Shown piece after piece: positions 1-5,756 of a DNA stretch of 5,831 nt (the stretch's first letter is position 1; each line of letters opens with the position of its first letter). The notes beneath the pieces are model-generated. The model had not been told where the DNA came from. It was given only the letters and a program-made list of their open reading frames with translations, and did not search any database. The position numbers were made by a program, and so were the translations under genes. This DNA comes from Propionibacteriaceae bacterium (GTDB lineage Bacteria; Actinomycetota; Actinomycetes; Propionibacteriales; Propionibacteriaceae), in the NCBI GenBank assembly GCA_031287505.1, contig JAITSW010000178.1, forward strand, positions 1-5,831, read 5' to 3'.

Positions 1-1843
1 GCACTCCCTTGGAAGTGAGTATGTAGTCCAGATAAGACCCGTTCGGGTAGTTGTAATACGGCGCTTGAAGTTTGAACTGGTTATGGCTGTCAAAATTAGT
101 GCGAATCCGTTTCTCCACCGTCGCTCCGACAGTTTTGGTTGTGCACTTATAACAATTCCCAAGCGGATCCACATAGCCTGCGCCAATGAATAAATCATAC
201 GGCCCATTAGACGGTCGCGTGTACTTAGAGGAGTTCAGATCTCCTACAATAAACACCGGAAGATTATCTGGGTTCTTTTGTTTGAGCAGGGCAACCACTT
301 CTTGGGTCTGCTTCACCCTGAGGTTATGCTTTTCAGTGTTACCGGTTGTGTATGTCTCCAGATGGACATCCGCAAACAAGAACCGCTTCCCAGTCTCTCT
401 CTCCCTCATAACAGCCCAGGCAACATAACGATCGAGGTCAGAAGTTGATGACGTAGAGAGCAACAACGACCCTTCGCTTACCAATTCGAGCTTGTCAGAA
501 TTGTAGACAATCTTAGTTCCCAACGATGCACCCTGATATTTGTACTTACAAGAAGATGACTTAGTGGCATCCACGCAGTTTGAGCGGTTTTCGTTGGTTA
601 GCTTGTAGGGCGGGCCAAGCCGGTCTACCAGATCATTGAATTGCGCTTTGTTGATCGTCTTGGTGCCAGCGTCATTCTTAATCCAAGCCTGAGACGCTTC
701 TTGGAAACCGATGATGTCTGGCTTCTGCTTCAAAACCGTCGCAGCCACCGCATCCCTGCGCTCATACCAAGTGCCCTCATTTGCCCCCCCTTTATAGCAA
801 TTGAAACAACGGACGTTATAAGAGGCAATCTTCAGCGAAATCTGCTCTTTTAGCGTTCTTGCCTCAGCAGGGGTGCCATTAGACCACTGGCTGAGTAGGC
901 TTCCCGACTTATTTACCGGAGCCACTTGGAAGTAGTATTTGGTAACCTGCTTCAGATCGTTGACTGTCGCCGACAGTGTTGTCACTTTCCCCGTCTCGGA
1001 GGGGAAATACTCTGCATCTGTCATCGCGGAAGCCTCTGAATACCGTATCCGGTACCCTGCCGTCCCTGAAATTGATGATTTCGCCCAACTCACCTTTATG
1101 TTGCTGGAATCAATCGCGGCGAGTTTGGGTTTTATACCAAGATAGGTTGTTGTCGCGCTTGGGGCAGCGGAGCCCGAACTCCATCCGCTAAGCTGTTTGC
1201 CGCCCTTGTTGAAAACTGCTGTCTGAAAATAGTACTTGGTTCCCGCCTTTAAGCCATTGGCTGTCGCAGTGAGCGCAGTTGTGGTCTTGGAGGATGAGGG
1301 AAAATACTTCGGACTCGACAGAGACGAAGACGTGCTATATCTCACCCGATAGGCGTACGCACCGCTAATAGTCGATTTGCCCCAACTCACCGAAATGCTC
1401 TCCAAACCGACTTTTTCAACTCTAGTTTTGGCACCTGGCCGCTTGGTAACCGCGTTTGCCGGGGTCGAGCCCTTAGCCCAACCGGTGAGCATCTTTTTCT
1501 TAGAGTTGAAGACTCCCACCTGAAAGAAGTATTTGACTCCTGGTTTCAAACCCGAGATGGTAACCGAGTGGGCAGATGTGATCTTCGATGCGGAAGGATA
1601 GTAGGACGCGTTCTTCATGTTCTTGCTGGTTGAATACTTGACTCGAAAACCCTTGGCGCCCTTAATGCCAGACTTGCCCCAACTCAAATTAATGGAAGTG
1701 GTGTCGGTCGACTTTATCGACACTTTCATTCCCGCCCTAGCGGCAGCCGCCTCCGGGACATTCCAAGACAAAGCGCCCAGGACAAACCCCAGGGTAAGCG
1801 CGAACCCAACAAGAGCGCGCGAAAAAAACACTACGCGGTGCAT
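1..1843 (-). CDS. Secreted FN3-repeat EEP-family nuclease/phosphodiesterase (3' end beyond window)
   Basis: The frame is open from ATG at 1843 to the window edge (614 codons). A Shine-Dalgarno run with GGGG at 1853-1850 lies 6 nt upstream; the nearby ATG at 1863 is out of frame. Residues 1-35 form a Sec signal peptide (Arg3, hydrophobic 10-25, Ala-rich end). Three FN3 domains follow (about 38-133, 137-232, 236-331), then an EEP domain (DNase I/exonuclease III fold) from 335. EEP motifs are visible: Asn343 in SYNVR, Glu382 in GFQEA, His494 in DVHLE, Asp535/Asn537 in VGDLNS and Asp606 in LDYI. The terminal Asp-His motif would lie past the edge. The family cleaves phosphodiesters with a divalent metal; DNA, RNA or another substrate cannot be distinguished here. 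All six cysteines lie in the EEP domain, two pairs as CxxC (346/349, 564/567). FN3 domains probably bind or space. Divergent from the CopC-like gene. Family assignment is firm; substrate is unknown. Confidence 0.93.
   Translation of the reverse strand, partial: MHRVVFFSRALVGFALTLGFVLGALSWNVPEAAAARAGMKVSIKSTDTTSINLSWGKSGIKGAKGFRVKYSTSKNMKNASYYPSASKITSAHSVTISGLKPGVKYFFQVGVFNSKKKMLTGWAKGSTPANAVTKRPGAKTRVEKVGLESISVSWGKSTISGAYAYRVRYSTSSSLSSPKYFPSSSKTTTALTATANGLKAGTKYYFQTAVFNKGGKQLSGWSSGSAAPSATTTYLGIKPKLAAIDSSNIKVSWAKSSISGTAGYRIRYSEASAMTDAEYFPSETGKVTTLSATVNDLKQVTKYYFQVAPVNKSGSLLSQWSNGTPAEARTLKEQISLKIASYNVRCFNCYKGGANEGTWYERRDAVAATVLKQKPDIIGFQEASQAWIKNDAGTKTINKAQFNDLVDRLGPPYKLTNENRSNCVDATKSSSCKYKYQGASLGTKIVYNSDKLELVSEGSLLLSTSSTSDLDRYVAWAVMRERETGKRFLFADVHLETYTTGNTEKHNLRVKQTQEVVALLKQKNPDNLPVFIVGDLNSSKYTRPSNGPYDLFIGAGYVDPLGNCYKCTTKTVGATVEKRIRTNFDSHNQFKLQAPYYNYPNGSYLDYILTSKGV
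851..1732 (-). repeat. Three tandem FN3 domain repeats, 297-bp period
   Basis: Three FN3 units lie head to tail inside the nuclease gene with an exact 99-residue period. The core Trp falls at residues 55, 154 and 253; the second conserved Tyr of the R(V/I)(K/R)YS strand at 70, 169 and 268; the aromatic-aromatic-Pro step at 81-83, 180-182 and 279-281; the KY(F/Y)FQ strand starts at 104, 203 and 302; the closing Trp is at 122, 221 and 320. At DNA level the conserved Trp block recurs at about 1679, 1382 and 1085, so it reads as a protein-domain duplication. The units have diverged between these anchors, suggesting an old duplication under selection rather than a recent slippage array. No cysteine occurs in any of the three. 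Confidence 0.92.
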
Positions 1844-1953
1844 CGACTTCCCCTTCGATTCATCGTAACTTTGCGATAACGATAGCCTCGACGAGATGAG
1901 GCCTACGAGTTGGATAAGTATTTTGTCAGCGAACTCTCAGGCAGCCATAGAGG

Positions 1954-2001
1954 TGCCAAGCCGTGCCATCTGCCATTTTCTGCCGAAACCACCGCTTGGC
2001 A
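1954..2001. promoter_or_regulatory. TGCCA cluster with perfect 8-bp inverted repeat: candidate operator
   Basis: TGCCAAGC at 1954-1961 is the exact reverse complement of GCTTGGCA at 1994-2001, separated by 32 bp. Between the arms, TGCCA recurs at 1964 and 1971, and TGCCG at 1981. The 1954, 1964 and, after the 1971 copy, 1981 starts give 10-bp steps, about one helical turn. The right arm abuts the -10 candidate at 2002, so a protein bound there could block or recruit RNA polymerase at the CopC-like gene. No regulator is encoded in the window and no named binding motif is claimed. Confidence 0.4.
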
Positions 2002-2007
2002 TATACT
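2002..2007 (+). promoter_or_regulatory. Candidate -10 box for the CopC-like gene
   Basis: TATACT differs from the TATAAT consensus at one base. It would place transcription start near 2014 and give a leader of about 25 nt, long enough for the ribosome site at 2028-2033. The -35 side is weak: an 18-bp spacer gives only TTCTGC at 1978-1983, which suggests help from an activator or an alternative sigma factor. An alternative pair, TTGGCA at 1996-2001 with TAACCT at 2017-2022, has a 15-bp spacer and is less attractive. Confidence 0.35.
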
Positions 2008-2038
2008 CGACCCTACTAACCTAGTTTGAGGTGGGCCA

Positions 2039-2731
2039 ATGCAGATTCGCCAAAGGATTCTTTCCTTTATCGCCGCGGGGATTCTCGTGTCGTTAGCCTG
2101 TCCCAGCGCATATGCCAACGAACTGGTTGTCTCGGATCCAGAACCGCACTCTGAAACTACCGAACGCCCGGGGTGGGTCACACTTTCCTTTGACGAATCG
2201 GTTGAGCAGGATGTTGTGAAGATCTTGGTTCTAGATCAACAGGGCAGAAATAGAGCAGTCGGAGACCTGGTCTATATGGGTTCCGCAGTGATGATGCAAC
2301 TAGACAACGATCTGCCAAAAGGCACCTACACGGTCGAGTACCGTATCGACCGCGCTGATGGTCAAACTCAGGGAGGCACTTACCAATTCGCATATGGCAA
2401 GGGAAAGTGGAGTGCTCCAGAGCGGTCCACGTGGAGCGGCGACGACGAAGAGCCGCCTGTGTTTGAAGAAAAAGGCGAGAGTTTACCGCCAAGCAGCGCC
2501 TCTCCGTCACCTACCCCCTCAGCGGTGGACACTGAGTCGGCAGCCCCTACCGTGTCCGAGTCTGGGATTTCTGCCTCGCCTGCTCCCTCACTCGATCCAG
2601 ATGATCCGGACGGCGATAAATCCGGCTTCCCGGTTTGGATTCTTGTGGGCGCGTGTGTCGCGGCGGCGGCCGTCGCCGTTGTCGTTGTGATCGTTCGCGC
2701 TCACCTAGTCAAGCAACCTCCTGGCGAATAA
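2039..2731 (+). CDS. Membrane-anchored CopC-like domain protein, copper ligands not conserved
   Basis: This 230-residue protein starts at ATG 2039, with GAGGTG at 2028-2033 five nt upstream. Residues 1-26 are a Sec signal ending AYA. Residues 27-120 match a CopC/YcnJ-type beta-sandwich: ELVVSDPEP near the mature N terminus, the VTLSFDESV strand (47-55), and a terminal YRIDRADGQTQGGTYQF (101-117). Residues 121-196 are a low-complexity Pro/Ser/Glu/Asp stalk. Residues 197-219 form a membrane helix, followed by a short basic tail. The CopC domain should face outward. Family members bind periplasmic or surface copper through an N-terminal His and a DxH pair. Here the mature N terminus would be Asn27 and the DGH position reads Asp107-Gly-Gln109, so classical Cu(II) binding is doubtful. 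No CopD or other copper gene is adjacent. The fold and topology are well supported; a copper role is not. Confidence 0.85.
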   Translation: MQIRQRILSFIAAGILVSLACPSAYANELVVSDPEPHSETTERPGWVTLSFDESVEQDVVKILVLDQQGRNRAVGDLVYMGSAVMMQLDNDLPKGTYTVEYRIDRADGQTQGGTYQFAYGKGKWSAPERSTWSGDDEEPPVFEEKGESLPPSSASPSPTPSAVDTESAAPTVSESGISASPAPSLDPDDPDGDKSGFPVWILVGACVAAAAVAVVVVIVRAHLVKQPPGE

Positions 2732-2761
2732 AAGGCACCGACCGGCAAATCGCAGAATAAC

Positions 2762-4045
2762 TCATCGCCTGGCAATAATACGATGAAGATATGGGTCTTC
2801 CTTGCCAAGCGGCGACCAGCCCGTGCCCCCGACGTCGGAGACGATCTCATAACCACGTTCACCCAACTGTTCCCGCACTTGCTCCGGGTTGATGAAACGG
2901 CGATAGACCATCCAGGGACGATTGTGTGGCCTATCCGCATCCGCCAACCCGCGAAATTCGAGTGCTATGCAATCCCCGGGGACGGCAACGTCCGAGATCG
3001 CATTAAGAAGGTCTTCTTGGGCTTTCACAAAGATCGCGTGCAACAGGAAGCGTCCGTAGAAAAGCGTCGGGGTAACACTGCGGCTGGTGCGTATAGCAGA
3101 AGCCACCGCATCCGACCCATCATTGAAATTGACCACAGAAAAACTACCGCCAGGCACTCTTCCCGAAGCAATTTCCAGCGCATTCTCGGACCAATCGAGA
3201 CCATGTACCTCAAGGCCGAGTCCGGCAAAGTACTCGCCGTCCCGCCCATCTCCGCAGCCAATATCGACGACACGTCCTGGAAGCTGAATAGTCTTGGAAA
3301 CGAACAGGGCAAAACTCGATGGAGAATCAAACCGGTTGAATTTGTAGAAGTCCTGCCAACTGAGCCGCAATGCGTCTCGACGTAGCATCCGTCCAGTAGG
3401 AGAGCGGATACGCCGCTTTTGCCCCCAATCCCAGTTGAGATCCGGTATCGGCCAATTCGGGCCATACATCACCTCAACCAGCTTCTCCGCGTTCGATGGA
3501 ACCAAGACATTCTTCCCCGAGAAGAGAACCTCCCGCGTTCCCTGCCAATCCTCGACAACAAAATCAATAACGCCGGCGACCCCGAAGGGAAACTGCAAGA
3601 CCCCTTCGTTGTCGAAGTAGAGGTAGTAAAGATCTATTCGATCTTTACGATCCGCGTCCCAGATATGAATACACGTATAGCGGCCTTCGACATTGAACCC
3701 GCGCCTCTGCAATTCAAAGGCCAACGCAGTGAATTCCAGTCGCACAAAATGCGGATCTGTGTGCCCAGAAACATAAGCGCAGTCAAAATCGTAGTCGTGG
3801 CTTAGGAAACCACCTTCTCTTACCGCCCCTAGCAAAGAACCATAAACCAAGAAAACATCATGATCGGTGAGCTCCTTAACGGCATCAGACACTTTGTCAT
3901 ACAGGTCAAAAACAAGAGTCTGCCATTCGGCACTCTCAGCTTTCGGCCCTGAAGAGCCCGAGAGGCGCTGCTTCAGCCGGGAAAGAGCACTGCCACCTGC
4001 CTGAAATACCATAATTAAGAGAGATTCTAGCCCAGTAGGAGACAT
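2762..4045 (-). CDS. LicD-like nucleotidyltransferase-fold domain fused to SAM methyltransferase
   Basis: 427 residues, no signal peptide, probably cytoplasmic. The ATG at 4045 follows a purine-rich AAGAAG stretch; Met12 has no ribosome site. Domain 1 (about 45-225) has the LicD/fukutin hallmark: YGSLLGAVREGGF (68-80), then Asp84-x-Asp86, with a third acidic residue at Asp138 in RIDLYYLYF. This is the Gly-Ser plus three-carboxylate arrangement of nucleotidyltransferase-fold enzymes. Relatives transfer phosphocholine or polyol-phosphate to glycans. Domain 2 (about 228-427) begins WQDFYKFNRFDSPSSFALFV and carries methyltransferase motif I, VVDIGCGDGRD (259-269), with Asp284 in GLDWS ending strand 2 and TLFYGRFLLHAI (327-338) at the motif IV region. 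Both active sites look intact. Convergent with the CopC-like gene, with 30 bp between the stops. A likely role is modifying a surface polysaccharide or its precursor; acceptor and transferred group are unknown. Confidence 0.85.
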   Translation of the reverse strand: MSPTGLESLLIMVFQAGGSALSRLKQRLSGSSGPKAESAEWQTLVFDLYDKVSDAVKELTDHDVFLVYGSLLGAVREGGFLSHDYDFDCAYVSGHTDPHFVRLEFTALAFELQRRGFNVEGRYTCIHIWDADRKDRIDLYYLYFDNEGVLQFPFGVAGVIDFVVEDWQGTREVLFSGKNVLVPSNAEKLVEVMYGPNWPIPDLNWDWGQKRRIRSPTGRMLRRDALRLSWQDFYKFNRFDSPSSFALFVSKTIQLPGRVVDIGCGDGRDGEYFAGLGLEVHGLDWSENALEIASGRVPGGSFSVVNFNDGSDAVASAIRTSRSVTPTLFYGRFLLHAIFVKAQEDLLNAISDVAVPGDCIALEFRGLADADRPHNRPWMVYRRFINPEQVREQLGERGYEIVSDVGGTGWSPLGKEDPYLHRIIARR

Positions 4046-4067
4046 CTTTCTTCTTAAAACGAAGCTA

Positions 4068-4097
4068 GTTGTATCCGAGGCTGCGGATCAGACTCAA
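4068..4097 (-). promoter_or_regulatory. Candidate promoter of the LicD-methyltransferase gene with a dyad in its spacer
   Basis: On the minus strand TTGAGT (4097-4092) and TACAAC (4073-4068) each match the -35 and -10 consensus at four of six bases, with an 18-bp spacer. Transcription would start near 4061, leaving a leader of about 16 nt that includes the purine-rich ribosome site. A perfect dyad, ATCCG at 4073-4077 and CGGAT at 4084-4088 around a 6-nt centre, overlaps the -10 edge and fills most of the spacer, a usual place for a repressor or a spacer-binding activator. Short-motif evidence only. Confidence 0.38.
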
Positions 4098-4172
4098 CTA
4101 TGTCCTGTAACTTCTGTGTCTCACTGAACACGAGAGTGGGGCACTAGGGAGCGCTAATGAGGTGATTCGCAA

Positions 4173-4184
4173 ATGCTAGACTGA
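4173..4184 (+). other. Possible three-codon leader ORF ahead of the PLD gene
   Basis: ATG CTA GAC TGA at 4173-4184 encodes only Met-Leu-Asp. It is preceded by AGGTGA at 4160-4165, at a 7-nt spacing good for ribosome binding, and it stops 4 nt before the PLD start at 4189. If the transcript begins far enough upstream, ribosomes ending here could restart at 4189, which has no ribosome site of its own. If transcription starts at 4189, this element would not be transcribed. Chance occurrence is quite possible for so short a frame. Confidence 0.2.
4174..4182 (+). promoter_or_regulatory. Extended -10 element placing transcription start at the PLD start codon
   Basis: TGC followed by TAGACT (TAnnnT type) forms an extended -10 element whose last T, at 4182, is 6 nt short of the ATG at 4189. 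Transcription would begin at or next to the A of the start codon, giving a leaderless mRNA, as is common in actinobacteria. No good -35 lies 16-18 bp upstream, which an extended -10 can offset. The lack of a ribosome site at normal distance from 4189 agrees with this reading. Confidence 0.4.
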
Positions 4185-4188
4185 ATGA

Positions 4189-5742
4189 ATGCTGAGAAGA
4201 ATCCTTCGTTTTCGTTCGTGTTTGGTGTTGGTGCTATCGCTTGCAGTGGTAGCTACCGCGATCCCGGCAACTTCTCACGCGATAACATTTGATGTGGACA
4301 GCCGCGCTTCAATTGCGATGCCGACGACGAGCAAATGCCCAACGCTTACCGAACCACCGCGATCCTACGAGGCTTTTTTCACGATTGACGATCGCGACCT
4401 AAGGGGTTCTGGCGACGAGAACAATGCTCCTTGGGACTATCCGAAGAAAATCGCCCAGGTGATTTGCGGTGCGCGTCAGAACGCGCAAATTCGGATTGCC
4501 ATGTACTACGTGCGCGCCATCGGCACTTTGAACAAGCCCGGCCTGCAAAACACCGATAACAGCGGGTACAACACATCTACCTCATATGGTTCAAGCCCTG
4601 AAACTGACACCGAGGTTATCTGGAATGCGCTCGAATGGGTTGCGAAGAACCGCAATGTCAGGATCGGTATCGTCCTTGAAAAGCCGGCGACTTCTTACGT
4701 CACCAATCTGATTGAGAAGAGGCTGAAGAAGCTTGCCGGCTTCAAAGGCTTCACCTCTCCAACGTCTGGTGCCATCCAGTATTGCCGCAGAGGTTGTTTC
4801 AGCATCGCAGCTCCCACCAAGGACTCGGATACTTTAGACCACGAAAAGTTTATGGCAATCAGCGATACGATCTGGGACGACAATTCGACTGCTCCACGGA
4901 GCATTGGCAAAGCCAAGCCCATTGTCTGGTCGTCATCGGGAAACTGGTCGCGTTCGAATATGCGCACCTACATTCAGGATTCCACGTTGATATACAACGA
5001 CAAGAAACTCTATGAGTGGTTCGATGTACGCTACTCGGGCATGGCTGAGTGCAGTCGCAGCGGCTGTGCCAAAAACACCAAGTTCCCCACCGCGCCTGCG
5101 GTGAACTTCACGAAATCTGTCAACTTGAAGAAATCGCTGCCGAAACTGGAAAGCAAGAGATGGGTTGATTTCCTCAATCCCCACGGAACCGATTCCGGAC
5201 GTGGGACATTTGTGACATTTTCTCCACAGCGCAGGTCGGTCATTGATCCCTATATTGCGGCCATGGACAGCGTCGATTGCACGGTAGACAACCAGGTGCG
5301 AATTGCGATGTTTAAGATCACTTCGGCGAGGGCGGCCGAAGTGGCGAAATCGATGCAAAGCCTTGTGAGCCGGGGATGCAATCTCCAAGTCCTACTCTCG
5401 CAAACGGGCGGCGCCTACAAGATCGAATCCGATGTGTTGAAGAAAATGAAGACTTATCTCACCGGGACGAGTTCCAAGAAATTCAACTCTATTGTGAAAT
5501 GCACCAGCGTTCAGCTGCACACCAAACTGGTGATGGTTGGCCCGCCGACAAACAACAACGGTCGTTTCATAACCGGCACAACCAACATGGACTGGACCGG
5601 TCTGTACTCCGCCGACGAGCATACGCTGACGTTTGATGTGAAACGGGCTAGTGCCCAGTATCAGCCGGACCTGCGCAGATTGTACGGCCAATATATGTCT
5701 GCCTGGTCTGCGATAAACAGTGCTTCCCAAACATGCAAGTGA
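4189..5742 (+). CDS. Secreted PLD-superfamily phosphodiesterase, two HxK motifs, cysteine-rich
   Basis: 517 residues. The start is pinned on the upstream side: an in-frame TGA at 4186-4188 touches the ATG, and the signal peptide begins at once (basic 3-9, hydrophobic 11-25, cleavage likely after SHA at 31). Two PLD half-domains follow, about 80-285 and 345-505. Half 1 has His218-x-Lys220 in DHEKFMAISD, then SSSGNW (248-253). Half 2 has His444-x-Lys446 in LHTKLVMVG, then TGTTNMD (462-468). The two His-Lys pairs are expected to form one active site with a covalent phospho-histidine intermediate. The Asp of the HKD motif is shifted one place in half 1 and replaced by Gly451 in half 2. The mature part has ten cysteines, including CRRGC (199-203) and CSRSGC (288-293), suiting a disulfide-stabilised extracellular protein. 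Nuclease or phospholipase activity is possible. It leads the gene at 5757. Confidence 0.9.
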   Translation: MLRRILRFRSCLVLVLSLAVVATAIPATSHAITFDVDSRASIAMPTTSKCPTLTEPPRSYEAFFTIDDRDLRGSGDENNAPWDYPKKIAQVICGARQNAQIRIAMYYVRAIGTLNKPGLQNTDNSGYNTSTSYGSSPETDTEVIWNALEWVAKNRNVRIGIVLEKPATSYVTNLIEKRLKKLAGFKGFTSPTSGAIQYCRRGCFSIAAPTKDSDTLDHEKFMAISDTIWDDNSTAPRSIGKAKPIVWSSSGNWSRSNMRTYIQDSTLIYNDKKLYEWFDVRYSGMAECSRSGCAKNTKFPTAPAVNFTKSVNLKKSLPKLESKRWVDFLNPHGTDSGRGTFVTFSPQRRSVIDPYIAAMDSVDCTVDNQVRIAMFKITSARAAEVAKSMQSLVSRGCNLQVLLSQTGGAYKIESDVLKKMKTYLTGTSSKKFNSIVKCTSVQLHTKLVMVGPPTNNNGRFITGTTNMDWTGLYSADEHTLTFDVKRASAQYQPDLRRLYGQYMSAWSAINSASQTCK

Positions 5743-5756
5743 AAGAGGTGTTGAAC

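Larger units (their letters stand above)
1844..2038. promoter_or_regulatory. Divergent intergenic region between nuclease and CopC-like genes
   Basis: This 195-bp gap must hold the start signals of both divergent genes. On the plus side there is a good -10 candidate and a repeat cluster, listed separately. On the minus side the best -10 candidate is TATCGT at 1884-1879, about 35 bp before the nuclease ATG, but no convincing -35 sits 16-19 bp upstream, so the nuclease promoter is unresolved. A short dyad, GCCTC and GAGGC around an 8-nt centre (about 1885-1902), lies just upstream of that candidate. No open frame with a plausible start and ribosome site was seen here. Confidence 0.5.
4046..4188. 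promoter_or_regulatory. Divergent intergenic region between LicD-methyltransferase and PLD genes
   Basis: This 143-bp gap serves two divergent genes. The minus-side promoter lies at 4068-4097 and the plus-side extended -10 at 4174-4182; both are listed separately. Between them are small dyads, AGTG-ggg-CACT at 4135-4145 and AGCGCT at 4150-4155, each too short to call as an operator alone. An AGGTGA ribosome-site-like element lies at 4160-4165. Confidence 0.5.

Noticed and set aside
854..1732. Recombination-type DNA repeat array
   Set aside because: The 297-bp periodicity is explained by FN3 protein domains. Identity at DNA level is confined to short conserved codon blocks.
1861..1863. Minus-strand ATG at 1863 as an alternative nuclease start
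   Set aside because: It is 20 bp upstream and out of frame with the signal peptide and FN3 domains.
2178..2510. A 110-codon minus-strand frame and a 110-codon plus-strand frame (2358-2690) over the CopC-like gene
   Set aside because: Both overlap a gene with a signal peptide, known fold and membrane anchor. Their own translations look like frame-shifted low-complexity sequence.
2732..2761. Possible bidirectional terminator between the convergent genes
   Set aside because: The 30-bp gap holds no stable hairpin followed by a T run. GGCGA and TCGCC are complementary across the gap but about 40 bp apart, too loose to call.
2783..3385. A 200-codon open frame on the plus strand
   Set aside because: It lies wholly antisense to the LicD-methyltransferase gene, whose product carries clear motifs. 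The plus-strand translation shows no recognisable domain, signal or ribosome site.
4933..5388. A 151-codon open frame on the minus strand
   Set aside because: Antisense to the PLD gene. The protein is rich in Arg and His with no domain pattern, as expected of a shadow frame.
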